Below are positions 1-8,909 of a DNA stretch of 64,000 nucleotides, piece by piece. A model generated the notes under the pieces. That model saw only the letters and a program-made list of their open reading frames with translations. It ran no database searches and was not told where the DNA came from. Every line of letters starts with the position of its first letter. Positions within the stretch are counted from its first letter, which is position 1. The translations under genes were made by a program, and so were the position numbers. Source of the DNA: Mesorhizobium sp. Root102 (GTDB lineage: Bacteria; Pseudomonadota; Alphaproteobacteria; Rhizobiales; Rhizobiaceae). The stretch is from assembly GCF_001425625.1 (NCBI RefSeq), contig NZ_LMCP01000046.1, positions 150,198 through 214,197 on the forward strand. The letters are read 5' to 3'.

Positions 1-1
1 G

Positions 2-370
2 CTGCTCTGGCTCGACGCCATCGGGCTCGCCGCCTTTTCGGTGATGGGCGCGGCCAAGGGACTTGCGATTACCGGTTCGCCGGTCGTCTCCGTCGTCACC
101 GGCGTGCTTACCGCCACTTTCGGCGGAATTCTGCGCGACCTCCTTGCCGGCGAGCCATCGGTGCTGCTCAGGCCCGAAATCTACGTCACAGCAGCCCTTG
201 CGGGGGCGGGCCTCTACACACTTGGCGATCTTGCCGGGCTGCCGCCGCTCGCCTCGGACCTCGCCGGTTTTGCGGCGGCGTTCCTAGTGCGCGGCGGCGC
301 GCTCAAATTCGGCTGGTCGTTTCCGTCCTACAAGAGCCGACCCGGCCGGCGGCCGGAAGATATTCCGTAA
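2..370 (+). CDS. TRIC/UPF0126-family membrane channel protein, C-terminal part
   Basis: The reading frame is open from the first bases of the window, so the start lies upstream. What remains is about 122 residues of alternating hydrophobic segments and glycine-rich turns. The segment GGILRDLLAGEPSVLLRPEIY is typical of the second repeat of the bacterial UPF0126/TRIC family (YicG-like), trimeric channels of the inner membrane thought to pass monovalent cations. The tail is short, basic and proline-rich. The physiological substrate cannot be told from the sequence. The next gene converges on it about 75 bases away. Confidence 0.8.
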   Translation: MLWLDAIGLAAFSVMGAAKGLAITGSPVVSVVTGVLTATFGGILRDLLAGEPSVLLRPEIYVTAALAGAGLYTLGDLAGLPPLASDLAGFAAAFLVRGGALKFGWSFPSYKSRPGRRPEDIP

Positions 371-447
371 AGAGAGGGAATAGGGAGTAGCGAATAGGGG
401 ATAGCAGTCCGCAGGATTGCGGCGTAGCGCCTGGCTATTCGCTAGCG

Positions 448-1335
448 TCAGGCAGCGAAGCGTTGGGCTTCCCCGCCATAATAATTGACGTAGCGGGCGC
501 CGATTTCCTTGACCGGCATCACGACGAAGACGTCGACCGTCGAGAATTCGCGGTCGATGACGCAGCCGTCGCCGATGCGCGCACCGACGCGCAGATAGCC
601 CTTAACCAAAGGCGGCATCGCGGCGATCGCCGCCTTGGCATTGACCGCCTCGATCGGCATCAGATCCATCGAGCAGTAGCGCCCGGATACCGCGCGCACA
701 TCCCAGGCCGAATTGGTCCGGCAGTGGTGGGCGAGGTAGGTGAGTGCCTCGGCATGCGCCGCCGGCACGGTGCCGTGGAAGGACGCGCATCCGGTCATCA
801 CACCGATCTCGTAATGGTTGATGTAAGCCCAGATGCCTTGCCACAGCGCCTCGATGGTGCGCTTCGAGCGGTATTCCGGCAAAACGCAGGAGCGGCCGAG
901 TTCGAGAAAACGCTGGCCGGGGTGGCGAGCGATGAGCTTGGTCAGCTCAAATTCACCTTCCGAATAAAACCCTCCGGCCGTGGCCGCGATTTCTTGCCGC
1001 AGCAGCCGATACGTGCCGACGATGCGGCGATGTTCGGGACCGGAAAGCGTGGTGTCCAAAACCAGCAGATGGTCGCAGAGCGGATCGAACCGGTCGGCAT
1101 CACGGCGGTCATGGGCCTGGAACAGGTCCTTCCTGGCGCCTAGTTCGTCGTAGAACACCCGGTAGCGCACTTCCTGCGCGGCCGCGATCTCTGCCTCGTT
1201 GCGAGCGAGCCGCACTTCAAGATTGCCTATACGGCCCAGTGCCGCGCCCCTTGTGACGGAATCGACGTTACGTCCGGCAAGCAAGGCGCTGCTGGCGTTC
1301 GGCCGAGTGTCACATTCCGGCATAACTGTATGCAC
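448..1335 (-). CDS. olsB: OlsB, ornithine N-acyltransferase of ornithine-lipid synthesis
   Basis: A 295-residue protein of the GNAT-related acyltransferase family that includes OlsB and the hemolysin-type acyltransferases. OlsB transfers a 3-hydroxyacyl group from acyl carrier protein to the alpha-amino group of ornithine, giving lyso-ornithine lipid, which OlsA then acylates. Family marks include RYRVFYDELGA near residue 57, a DRFDPLCDHLLV segment and ELGRSCVLPEYR, and the length matches rhizobial OlsB. The start is the GTG at 1335, because AAGGAG lies eight bases upstream; an ATG four codons later has no comparable site. It is monocistronic here, and no olsA is visible. Phosphate regulation, common for ornithine lipids, cannot be judged: I saw no clear Pho box. 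Confidence 0.88.
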   Translation of the reverse strand: MHTVMPECDTRPNASSALLAGRNVDSVTRGAALGRIGNLEVRLARNEAEIAAAQEVRYRVFYDELGARKDLFQAHDRRDADRFDPLCDHLLVLDTTLSGPEHRRIVGTYRLLRQEIAATAGGFYSEGEFELTKLIARHPGQRFLELGRSCVLPEYRSKRTIEALWQGIWAYINHYEIGVMTGCASFHGTVPAAHAEALTYLAHHCRTNSAWDVRAVSGRYCSMDLMPIEAVNAKAAIAAMPPLVKGYLRVGARIGDGCVIDREFSTVDVFVVMPVKEIGARYVNYYGGEAQRFAA

Positions 1336-1504
1336 GAGTGATTCTCCTTCGAGCCATCCCTCTTGGCACGGGGATACGGTGTAGGTGCAACAGGATTGTG
1401 ACAGTACCGTGATACGATGTCGTGGGCAATACTTCGTCGGCTGGCGAATACGATCAACCGGCTACGTTTTAGTGATCGCGCGGCGCGGAATGGCGGTGGA
1501 AAGC

Positions 1505-3796
1505 TCAGGCCGCGACGACCTGTCCCTCGACCGCATTCACCAGCGCCTCAGGGTCGAGCGGCTTGGTGACAAAGCCGCTCGCGCCATGGGCCAGCACCGC
1601 ATGGCGGGTCTTTTCCTGGCTGTCGGCCGACAGCACCATGATCGGCACCGGCGACACGGCGGTTTCTTCTTCATGGCGGCGGATGGCGGCAATCGCGTCC
1701 AGCCCGTCCATGACCGGCATATGCAGATCCATCAAGACCACATCGAAGCGGTCCCTGTGCCCGGCGCCGGTGACGGCCTCGACGGCGGCCTTGCCGTTAC
1801 CGACCACCTTGACGCGATGCCCGGCCTTCAGCAGCGTGGCGCGGGCCAGCATGGCGTTGATGTCATTGTCCTCGGCGATCAGCACCGACAGGCCCCGCTG
1901 CCGGTTGCCGACGGCGCGCAGCATGGGCGCGCCGCGCCTTTCCGGCTGCGGCTGGGCGAGGCTGGGGGCATGGCTGCTCAACAGCACACGCAGAAGCGTT
2001 CCGCCACGCACTGGCCTGGCCAGGAACGTTGCGTAGCCGCTGGCGCGGAACTCGCCAAGCATGCCGCGGTCGGTAGGCGCGATCAGTGTGATGGCCTCGC
2101 AGTCGGAAAAGCCGCTCTGGCGCAGGCGCTTGAGCAGCCTTCCGTCGCTTTCTTCCATGGCCGCATCGACCAGAATCACATCGCAGCCTGCGGCGAAGGC
2201 CGCGGCCTGTGCGGCAGTGATGGCGACGTCGACCGCGCCGCCATTGGCGCGGATGGTGCGGGCGATGGCGTCCGCCTCGACGGCGTTTTTCGACAGGATC
2301 ACCGCGCGCCTGCCCGAGAGCGCGTTCTGGCGGCCCTGCGGCGCTTCGGTGGCCGCTATCGCCGGGATTTCGAAGACGAACTCGGATCCCTGGCCGAGCC
2401 GGCTGGATACCGAGATCGTGCCGCCCATGGCGGCCACCAGGCGCCTGGAGATGGCAAGGCCGAGGCCGGCACCGCCATGCGTGCGCGTCGACGTGCCGTC
2501 GGCCTGCTCGAACTCCTCGAAAATGCGATCCAGATCCTGATCATGCAGGCCTGGACCGGTATCGGCGATGGTGAAGCATACGCGGTCGCTGGTTTCGGTG
2601 CGCGCGCGTGCGATGCTCACCAACACGCCGCCGCTGTCGGTGAACTTGATGGCGTTGCCGATAAGGTTGAGCAACACCTGCCTGACCTTGCCCGGATCGG
2701 CGGTGATCAACTGCGGCACGTCGGGTTCGACATGGCAGCCCAGCCCGATGCCCTTGGCGAAAGCGCGCGCGGCCAGCAACTCGATGATGTTGTCGGCGAT
2801 CTCGCGCACCGACATCGGCTGCGGCTCCGGGTCGAAGCGCCCGGCTTCGATCTTGGAGTAGTCGAGAAGATCCTCGATCAGGGCAAGCAATGCGCTGGCC
2901 GAGGTCGAGATGGCGCCGACATAGGTCTGCTGCTCCGGCGACAGGCTGGTGTCGGCCAGCAATCTGGCCATGCCCATGATGCCGTTCATCGGCGTGCGAA
3001 TTTCATGGCTGACGGTGGCGAGGAAGCGCGATTTGGCCTGGCTGGCATATTCGGCCCGCTCGCGTGCGGTGATCAGCGAGGATTCGGCGCGTTTGCGGGC
3101 GGTTATGTCGCGAGCGATCGCGCGATGCGAAACCGCATCGCTGTCCTTGTCACGCACCGACAGTTCGATCCACGAGAACCAACGCGGGCCGGTCGGCGTG
3201 CGGATGGCGACATCGGTGGAACTCAGGCACTCATGGTCGGAAAAGGCGGCATCGGGAACGATGCCGACCTCAATGCCGAGTTCCGCCAGGGTCTTGCCGG
3301 CAAGGTCGCGTTGATCGATTTCGACGAGATCGGCGAAGACCTTGTTGGCATAGACGATGTAGCCATCGCGGTCGCGATGGATGACGAGATCACCAAGCGC
3401 GTCGATCAGGCCGCGAAAGCGCTCATCGCTCTCCTGCATTTCCCACATGCGGTCGGCCAGCGTCTCGATCTCGGCGCGGCTGCGGGCAGTGGTTTCGTCA
3501 AGAAGGGCGGCGGTGCGGTGTTCGCTCCGCCTGGTGCGCAGATGCATGGCAAGACCGGCAAGGCCGGTTGCCAGCAATGCGACGCTGATGAAGATCGGTG
3601 CCCCGGTCAGATGCGCCAGGCCGGCCACCACCACGATGGCGACGAATGTCAGAAAGGGCAGGTTTTCGCGCCTGGAGAATTCCGGTTCGGGCACCAGCGA
3701 CGGCGCGGCGACAAAGCGCCGCGTCGACGTCGGCGGGGGCGCCGCATCGACGTCGTCGCCAGTGTCCGCCTCTTGGCTGCCGGATTCCGCGATCAT
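1505..3796 (-). CDS. Membrane-bound hybrid histidine kinase with PAS and two receiver modules
   Basis: A 763-residue sensor kinase. Two hydrophobic segments lie at about residues 47-85, a short coiled coil at 90-120, a PAS domain at about 125-235, then HisKA with the phospho-acceptor His264 in SHEIRTPMNG, and HATPase_c with GNAIKF, DTGPGL and GGAGLGLAIS boxes. Two receiver-like modules follow. The last is canonical, with an acidic EDN pocket, Asp690 in LMDLHMPVMDG and a KPLD lysine. The first keeps an aspartate (LVDAAM) but has lost the acidic pocket, so it is probably a pseudo-receiver. The start has AAGGA seven bases upstream. No response regulator or phosphotransfer protein is adjacent, so its partner and signal are unknown. 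Confidence 0.88.
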   Translation of the reverse strand: MIAESGSQEADTGDDVDAAPPPTSTRRFVAAPSLVPEPEFSRRENLPFLTFVAIVVVAGLAHLTGAPIFISVALLATGLAGLAMHLRTRRSEHRTAALLDETTARSRAEIETLADRMWEMQESDERFRGLIDALGDLVIHRDRDGYIVYANKVFADLVEIDQRDLAGKTLAELGIEVGIVPDAAFSDHECLSSTDVAIRTPTGPRWFSWIELSVRDKDSDAVSHRAIARDITARKRAESSLITARERAEYASQAKSRFLATVSHEIRTPMNGIMGMARLLADTSLSPEQQTYVGAISTSASALLALIEDLLDYSKIEAGRFDPEPQPMSVREIADNIIELLAARAFAKGIGLGCHVEPDVPQLITADPGKVRQVLLNLIGNAIKFTDSGGVLVSIARARTETSDRVCFTIADTGPGLHDQDLDRIFEEFEQADGTSTRTHGGAGLGLAISRRLVAAMGGTISVSSRLGQGSEFVFEIPAIAATEAPQGRQNALSGRRAVILSKNAVEADAIARTIRANGGAVDVAITAAQAAAFAAGCDVILVDAAMEESDGRLLKRLRQSGFSDCEAITLIAPTDRGMLGEFRASGYATFLARPVRGGTLLRVLLSSHAPSLAQPQPERRGAPMLRAVGNRQRGLSVLIAEDNDINAMLARATLLKAGHRVKVVGNGKAAVEAVTGAGHRDRFDVVLMDLHMPVMDGLDAIAAIRRHEEETAVSPVPIMVLSADSQEKTRHAVLAHGASGFVTKPLDPEALVNAVEGQVVAA

Positions 3797-3939
3797 GCGA
3801 AATCCTTGCCAGACAGAGATTATGGAAAATTGCGGCGGATCGTTCGAATTTTAGCGGATGAGCGCTTTTTGCCGAGGCGGCGGCGGATTTGCCACCAGAC
3901 ATGGCGATTTCCGTCCGCCTTCTCCGGCAGTCGAGCGGT

Positions 3940-4929
3940 TCACATGTCCACGACGACGCGCCCGCGAATCTTGCCGTCGACGATGTCGCGCGCGGCATCG
4001 ATGATGCCGTCGAAACCGATGGTCCTGGACAGGCTGGCGAGCTTCTGCAGATCGAGATCGGTGCCGATGCGGCGCCATGCCTCGAGGCGGACTGCCTTCG
4101 GCGCCATCACCGAATCGATGCCGAGCAATGAGACGCCACGCAGGATGAAAGGAGCGACGCTGGTCGGCAGGTCCATGCCGCCGGCCAGGCCGCAGGCGGC
4201 GACCGCGCCGCCATAGGAGGTCATCGACAGCACATTGGCCAGCGTGTGGCTGCCGACGGCGTCGACGCCGCCGGCCCAGCGCTCCTTGGCCAGCGGCTTG
4301 GCCGGCTGGGCAAGCTCTTCGCGCGATATCACTTCGGCGGCGCCAAGGTTGATCAAATAGGGGCTTTCGGCATTGCGGCCGGTGGACGCGATGACATGGT
4401 AGCCGAGGCTGGACAGGATCGAGACCGCGACCGAGCCGACGCCGCCGGCCGCCCCTGTTACCACCACCGGGCCGCGATCGGGCAGGATACCGTGCCGCTC
4501 CAGCGCCATGACGCAGAGCATGGCGGTATAGCCTGCGGTGCCGACGGCCATCGCGTCATGCGGGCTGACGCCTTGCGGGAGCGGCACCAGCCAGTCGCCC
4601 TTGACACGCGCGCGGCCGGCATAGGCGCCGAAATGGGTTTCGCCGACGCCCCAGCCGTTCAGAATGACCTTGTCCCCGGTGCGCCAGTCGGGATTGGAAG
4701 ACGAGATGACGGTGCCGGCGAAATCGATGCCCGGCACCAGCGGCCAGCGGCGGATCACCGGCGCCTTGCCTGTGATCGCCAGGCCATCCTTGTAGTTCAC
4801 CGTCGTCGCCTCGACTGCGACGGTGACATCGCCTTCCATCAAGTCGGCTTCGGTGAGATCGGTCACGATTACCGACTGCTTTTTCTCGGCGTCGCGCGAA
4901 ACGAGGATGGCTTTGAAGGTTTCGGGCAT
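3940..4929 (-). CDS. AcuI/YhdH-type acrylyl-CoA reductase family oxidoreductase
   Basis: A 329-residue zinc-independent medium-chain dehydrogenase/reductase of the YhdH/AcuI branch, which uses NADPH to reduce acrylyl-CoA to propionyl-CoA. Visible marks are the family N-terminus MPETFKAILV, the NYKDGLAITG segment, PGIDFAGTV, and a Rossmann motif VTGAAGGVGSVAV. The start at 4929 is preferred over an ATG ten codons upstream because GGAG sits seven bases before it. It is separated by 57 bases from lspA on the same strand and is probably its own unit. No DMSP-cleavage gene (dddL, dddP, dddQ) is nearby, so the in vivo substrate may be acrylate from another source or another enoyl-CoA. Confidence 0.85.
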   Translation of the reverse strand: MPETFKAILVSRDAEKKQSVIVTDLTEADLMEGDVTVAVEATTVNYKDGLAITGKAPVIRRWPLVPGIDFAGTVISSSNPDWRTGDKVILNGWGVGETHFGAYAGRARVKGDWLVPLPQGVSPHDAMAVGTAGYTAMLCVMALERHGILPDRGPVVVTGAAGGVGSVAVSILSSLGYHVIASTGRNAESPYLINLGAAEVISREELAQPAKPLAKERWAGGVDAVGSHTLANVLSMTSYGGAVAACGLAGGMDLPTSVAPFILRGVSLLGIDSVMAPKAVRLEAWRRIGTDLDLQKLASLSRTIGFDGIIDAARDIVDGKIRGRVVVDM

Positions 4930-4986
4930 CTCTTTCTCCGCGATCTTGTTTGGCGACATGAACAGTGCGGCGATGGCCGCACGGGG

Positions 4987-5499
4987 TCAATCTTTGGAAG
5001 GCTTGGCTTTGAAAGGCTTGGCGTTTGAAGGCCTGGTCTCGCGCCGCCAGCCGAACAGTTCATCGAAGACGACCAGTGCCGCACCCACAGAGATGAAGGC
5101 GTCGGCAAGGTTGAAGACGGCGAAGGACCAGACCGCCGTGTGGAACAGGATGTAGTCGATGACGTGGCCGTAGACGGCGCGGTCGATCAGATTGCCGAGC
5201 GCACCGCCGACGATCAGCGCAAAACCGGTGCGGGCAAGGATCTGGGACGGCGCGATTCGCGTCGCCAGGAACAGCACGAACGCAACGACCGCAAGCGAAA
5301 TGACGATCAGCCCGGTGTCGCCGAAAGACGAGAACATCGAGAAGGCGATGCCGGTGTTGTAGGTGCGAAACAGCGCCAGGAAGGGCACCAGATCGAGCTT
5401 TTCCTGAAAAGGCAGACCGGTCTCGACCAGGTGTTTTATCCACTGGTCAAGCGCTATGGCAGCGACGACGAGCAGCGCGTAGGGAGACCATGATCTCAC
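4987..5499 (-). CDS. lspA: LspA, lipoprotein signal peptidase (signal peptidase II)
   Basis: A 170-residue inner-membrane aspartic protease that removes the signal peptide of diacylglyceryl-prolipoproteins. Four hydrophobic segments are visible. The catalytic pair appears as Asp in GNLIDRAVYGHVIDY and Asp in FNLADAFISVG, both in the expected C-terminal positions, and DQWIKHLVE marks the first helix. The C-terminus has an extra lysine-rich tail. Translation appears to start at GTG (5499). It lies 13 bases after the TrmH-family gene on the same strand, so the two are probably co-transcribed. Confidence 0.93.
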   Translation of the reverse strand: MRSWSPYALLVVAAIALDQWIKHLVETGLPFQEKLDLVPFLALFRTYNTGIAFSMFSSFGDTGLIVISLAVVAFVLFLATRIAPSQILARTGFALIVGGALGNLIDRAVYGHVIDYILFHTAVWSFAVFNLADAFISVGAALVVFDELFGWRRETRPSNAKPFKAKPSKD

Positions 5500-5512
5500 G
5501 GGCAGGCAACCT

Positions 5513-6370
5513 TCATTGCTGATCCACGATTGGTTCGAGCTTCAGCGCGCCCCGCCGGATCTCGAACAGCATGATGCCGGTGGCAACGGCCAGATTGAGG
5601 GAATCGGCACGGCCCGCTTGCGGAATCCTGAGCAGCCTGTCGCAACTCGCAGCCAGGCTTTCTGGCAGTCCCTGCTGCTCGTTGCCCATCATCAGCAGCA
5701 CCGGCCCGCGGGAAAAATCGACCGAGCGGTAGTCGACGGCACCTTTCAGGTGGGTTCCGGCGACGAGGCCTGAAAACCCGCCTCGCCAGGCAAGGAAAGC
5801 CTCGGTTGTCGCCTTGGCCACCGGCACGGCAAAGATCGAACCCATGGTGGCGCGCACCGTCTCCACGGAGAAAGGATCAGTGGTGTCGCCGACCAGGATG
5901 ACGCCCTTGGCGCCGACGGCATCGACGGTGCGGATGACGGTGCCGAGATTGCCGGGATCGCGCACCCGGTCGAGCGCCACCCAGACGTCGCCATTGTCAG
6001 CGCGGACATCCTTCAAGGCCAGGAATTTTTGCGAAAAGACGCCGACCACCATTTGCGGATTGTCGCGACGGGTGATGGCTACGAGCACCTTTTCCGACAC
6101 TTCGAGAACCATGCCGCCGGCGGCAACCGTGCGTGCCGCGACCTTCTCCACCGCCGCGTTGCCGCGCCCGGCCTTGGCGAAAACCAATGTCCTGATCTGC
6201 CAGCCGAGATCGAGCGCATCGATGACCAGCTTCAGTCCCTCGGCCATGAAGGCGTTCTGCTGGTCGCGGAATTTCTTCTGCGCGAGTGCCTTGATGTCCT
6301 TGACCAGCGGATTGGCGAGGCTGGTGACTTCCTTCACCTGCCCGGGTGCGCCTGCGTGCCGCTCGTTCAT
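5513..6370 (-). CDS. TrmH/SpoU-family RNA 2'-O-methyltransferase
   Basis: A 285-residue SPOUT-class methyltransferase that methylates a ribose in rRNA or tRNA using S-adenosylmethionine. The N-terminal substrate-binding domain (residues about 15-110) is followed by the knotted catalytic domain with motif 1 (DPGNLGTVIRTVDAVG), motif 2 (GNEQQGLPE) and motif 3 (SLNLAVATGIMLFE). The target nucleotide cannot be read from the sequence; RlmB-like 23S rRNA modification is one possibility. Its ATG follows directly on the stop codon of the upstream methyltransferase gene (TGAATG), which implies translational coupling, and lspA follows 13 bases later. Confidence 0.88.
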   Translation of the reverse strand: MNERHAGAPGQVKEVTSLANPLVKDIKALAQKKFRDQQNAFMAEGLKLVIDALDLGWQIRTLVFAKAGRGNAAVEKVAARTVAAGGMVLEVSEKVLVAITRRDNPQMVVGVFSQKFLALKDVRADNGDVWVALDRVRDPGNLGTVIRTVDAVGAKGVILVGDTTDPFSVETVRATMGSIFAVPVAKATTEAFLAWRGGFSGLVAGTHLKGAVDYRSVDFSRGPVLLMMGNEQQGLPESLAASCDRLLRIPQAGRADSLNLAVATGIMLFEIRRGALKLEPIVDQQ

Positions 6371-7324
6371 TCAGGCCACCCAACGCGAAAACAATGAGGT
6401 CGAAAGCGCCCGGCCGGCGGACTTTTCGCGGATGATCAGTTCACCCGATTCGATTTTGCCGCCCATGCCGGCAAAGGTGTCGCGCATCAAGGCATGGATG
6501 GCGAAGAAGGAGGCGCGGATTGAATAGGCGGTCAGCACCACGGCGAGCGGCTTCGGCGTCAGGATCGCGCGGCAAAGGTCGGTCAAATCGGGCAGGTCCT
6601 CGAACAATTGCCAGACCTCGCCCTTGGGGCCGCGGCCATAGGCCGGCGGGTCGAACAGGATGATGTCATAGCGGCTGCCGCGGCGCTCCTCGCGCTCGGC
6701 GAATTTCACCGCGTCGTCGACGATCCATCGGATCGGCTTGCTGCCGAGGCCGGCCCTCTCCTGGTTTTCACGGGCCCAGCCGATCGCTTTCTTCGAGGCA
6801 TCGACATGGGTGACCTCTGCGCCGGCGCGGGCCGCCACCAACGAGGCAAGACCGGTATAGCCGAACAGGTTCAACACCTTGACCGGCCGCTTCGCCGCCG
6901 CGATCAGCCCCGCCATATGGTCCCAATGGGAGGCCTGCTCGGGAAAGACGCCGACATGGCGAAACGAGGTGAAACGGCCGAGATAATCGATTCCGTCATG
7001 CTTCATCGGCCAGGTCTCGCCGAGCGGCGTCCTGGGGAAGCGCCATCGGCCGATGCCTTCCTCGTCGGTATCACCGGTGAAGATGGCGTCGGCGCGCTCC
7101 CAGTCTTTCGCCGGCAAGGCCTTTTGCCAGATCGCCTGGCCCTCGGGCCGGACGATCCGGTAGGGGCCGTATTGTTCGAGCTTCTGGCCGGCGCCGCTGT
7201 CGAGCAGCGCATAATCGGCATTCGGGGCGACTTCGAGGATCACCGGAAGATGTTCAGCGGGCAGGACGCCGTCGCGGCGGGCAAGAACGCGCGGCGCCGG
7301 TTTCGGTTCGGAACGGTCGTCCAT
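6371..7324 (-). CDS. Class I SAM-dependent RNA methyltransferase (RlmI/YccW-like)
   Basis: A 317-residue protein with a Rossmann methyltransferase domain: motif I NLFGYTGLASLVAA, acidic motif II VTHVDASKKAIGWA, and motif IV DPPAYGRG, as in the COG1092 group of 23S rRNA cytosine-5 methyltransferases. No catalytic Cys-containing motif stands out, so the exact chemistry is uncertain. The open frame extends 63 codons further upstream to 7513, but that part is Arg/Pro-rich low-complexity sequence. The ATG at 7324 has GAGG five bases upstream and begins right before conserved sequence, so I chose it. It is coupled to the downstream TrmH-family gene, giving a three-gene RNA-modification and lspA unit. 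Confidence 0.82.
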   Translation of the reverse strand: MDDRSEPKPAPRVLARRDGVLPAEHLPVILEVAPNADYALLDSGAGQKLEQYGPYRIVRPEGQAIWQKALPAKDWERADAIFTGDTDEEGIGRWRFPRTPLGETWPMKHDGIDYLGRFTSFRHVGVFPEQASHWDHMAGLIAAAKRPVKVLNLFGYTGLASLVAARAGAEVTHVDASKKAIGWARENQERAGLGSKPIRWIVDDAVKFAEREERRGSRYDIILFDPPAYGRGPKGEVWQLFEDLPDLTDLCRAILTPKPLAVVLTAYSIRASFFAIHALMRDTFAGMGGKIESGELIIREKSAGRALSTSLFSRWVA

Positions 7325-7592
7325 CTTTGCCTCATGCCGGTCGCGCGGCTGCGCGTCCGTTCTGGCAGGAACGGGGCGCGGACGTGACACGTCCGCCGCA
7401 CCCTTCGCGGATGGATGCGGACGGTTGTCGCGGCGTTTGTCGCGAAAAGACTTCAAGCGGGGGCAACTCCGAGCGGCGTGGCCGCTTTTGACATAGGGCA
7501 ACCGGCTTCGCAACCAAGTCCGACACGGCGGCCTTTCCGGTTTATGTCGGGCGGCGATGGACCAATGTCAAAGAAACAGGCAAATCTGCCGG

Positions 7593-8282
7593 ATGTCCCG
7601 CTCCGAACGCCTGCTCGATCTGATCCAGACGCTGCGTCGGCACCGCCGGCCGGTGAGCGGGCAGGCGCTGGCCGATGAGCTTGGGATTTCGATCCGCACG
7701 CTCTACCGAGACATCGCAACGCTGCAGGGCCAGGGTGCGCCGATCGAGGGTGAGGCGGGGCTGGGCTATGTGCTCAAGCCGGGCTTCATGCTGCCGCCGC
7801 TGATGTTCAGCGACGAGGAGATCGAAGCCATGGTGCTCGGCTCGCGCTGGGTCGCCAAGCAGCCGGACCAGCGTCTCTCGGCCGCCGCCGCCAACGCGTT
7901 GGCCAAGATCGCTGCCGTGCTGCCGGACGATCTGCGCGAGGATCTCGATGCGAGCACACTGCTGGTTGGCCCTCCCGCCGCGGCCATCGAGGGCATCGAC
8001 CTTGGTCTGGTGCGGCAGGCCATCCGCAACGAGCGCAAGCTCGGCTTTCTATACCGCGACGCCGACGGCGCTGCGTCCGAACGTGTGGTCTGGCCGTTCG
8101 CGCTGGCCTTCTTCGACAAGGTGCGGGTGGTGGTGGCGTGGTGCGAGATGCGGCAGGACTTCCGGCATTTTCGCGCCGATCGCATCGCCGGGCTCCAAGC
8201 AACAGACACACGCTATCCGCGTCGTCGCCAGGCGTTGCTCAAGGAATGGCGGGCGACGCTCGACAGGCCACGCGGTTCGTGA
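7593..8282 (+). CDS. YafY-type HTH-WYL transcriptional regulator
   Basis: A 229-residue regulator with an N-terminal HTH_11 helix-turn-helix (residues about 3-60, ADELGISIRTLYRDIATL) and a C-terminal WYL-type ligand-binding region (residues about 135-205), in which the WYL core is degenerate. Such proteins usually control an adjacent gene. The VOC-family gene 77 bases downstream on the same strand is the obvious partner, since YafY-glyoxalase pairs are common in rhizobia. The ATG at 7593 begins the conserved SRSERLLDLIQ segment; an ATG twelve codons earlier is possible. It is divergent from the methyltransferase gene. Confidence 0.85.
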   Translation: MSRSERLLDLIQTLRRHRRPVSGQALADELGISIRTLYRDIATLQGQGAPIEGEAGLGYVLKPGFMLPPLMFSDEEIEAMVLGSRWVAKQPDQRLSAAAANALAKIAAVLPDDLREDLDASTLLVGPPAAAIEGIDLGLVRQAIRNERKLGFLYRDADGAASERVVWPFALAFFDKVRVVVAWCEMRQDFRHFRADRIAGLQATDTRYPRRRQALLKEWRATLDRPRGS

Positions 8283-8359
8283 TGGCTACTGCCATAATCT
8301 GACAGTGGCCAATCCTATGTTCGCCAAGCCGAAACGCTGAAACACCTTGGAGAGCAGAT

Positions 8360-8755
8360 ATGACCGCCCCGAATTTCATCATCCTCTATGTCGACCAGCC
8401 GCAACGGAGCGGTGCCTTTTACAGCGCGCTGCTCGATCGTGAGCCGGTCGAAAGCGCGCCGACCTTCGTGCTGTTCGTGCTCGACAACGGCTTCAAGCTG
8501 GGGCTCTGGTCGCGCCATACGGTGGAGCCGGCGGCTGCCGCGGCAGGTGGCGGCGCCGAAATCGTCTTTGCGCTGGATACGTCCGATGCCGTCGATGCCA
8601 CCCATGCCGACTGGTCCGGGCGTGGGCTGACGATCCTGCAGACACCGACCGACATGGATTTCGGCCGCACTTTTGTCGCGCTCGATCCCGACAGTCATCG
8701 CCTGCGCGTCTACTGGCTGTCCGACGGGGAACAGGTTGATGGGGAACAGAAATGA
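8360..8755 (+). CDS. VOC-superfamily (glyoxalase/bleomycin-resistance fold) protein
   Basis: A 131-residue protein made of two beta-alpha-beta-beta-beta modules, with family marks FIILYVDQPQRSGAFYSALL at the N-terminus and FVALDPDSHRLRVYWL at the C-terminus. Members are metal-dependent lyases, dioxygenases or drug-binding proteins; this one resembles the unassigned small VOC proteins that accompany YafY regulators. GGAGAG lies six bases before the ATG. The C-terminal 17 bases overlap a possible small ORF (8739-8909). Confidence 0.82.
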   Translation: MTAPNFIILYVDQPQRSGAFYSALLDREPVESAPTFVLFVLDNGFKLGLWSRHTVEPAAAAAGGGAEIVFALDTSDAVDATHADWSGRGLTILQTPTDMDFGRTFVALDPDSHRLRVYWLSDGEQVDGEQK

Positions 8756-8909
8756 GCGCGTCAAGCCGTTACTCGACAGGCTGCACTTCACCGCCGGCAG
8801 GTCGAACTGGGGCTATCAGCTTCGCTTCGGCCTTTTCGAAATCGGGGATCACGATTTTCGTGTGATCGCCGAGGCGATGGGCGCCAAGATGGCTATACCG
8901 GCGAACTAG
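8739..8909 (+). CDS. Possible small protein, 56 residues, unknown function
   Basis: A short frame begins inside the end of the VOC gene with a GGAACAGG stretch a few bases before its ATG, and ends at 8909, overlapping by four bases the end of the convergent cyclodeaminase gene. The product (for example RLHFTAGRSNWGYQLRFGLF, then GDHDFRVIAEAMGA) has ordinary protein composition rather than the Arg/Ala/Pro-rich look of a shadow frame, and otherwise the 150-base gap would be empty. I recognise no family. It may be coupled to the VOC gene or may be a decayed fragment. Confidence 0.4.
   Translation: MGNRNERVKPLLDRLHFTAGRSNWGYQLRFGLFEIGDHDFRVIAEAMGAKMAIPAN

Noticed and set aside
1385..4216. A 943-codon open frame on the plus strand
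   Set aside because: It is the reverse shadow of the histidine kinase and part of the reductase gene; its product is His/Arg/Asp-rich with no domain.
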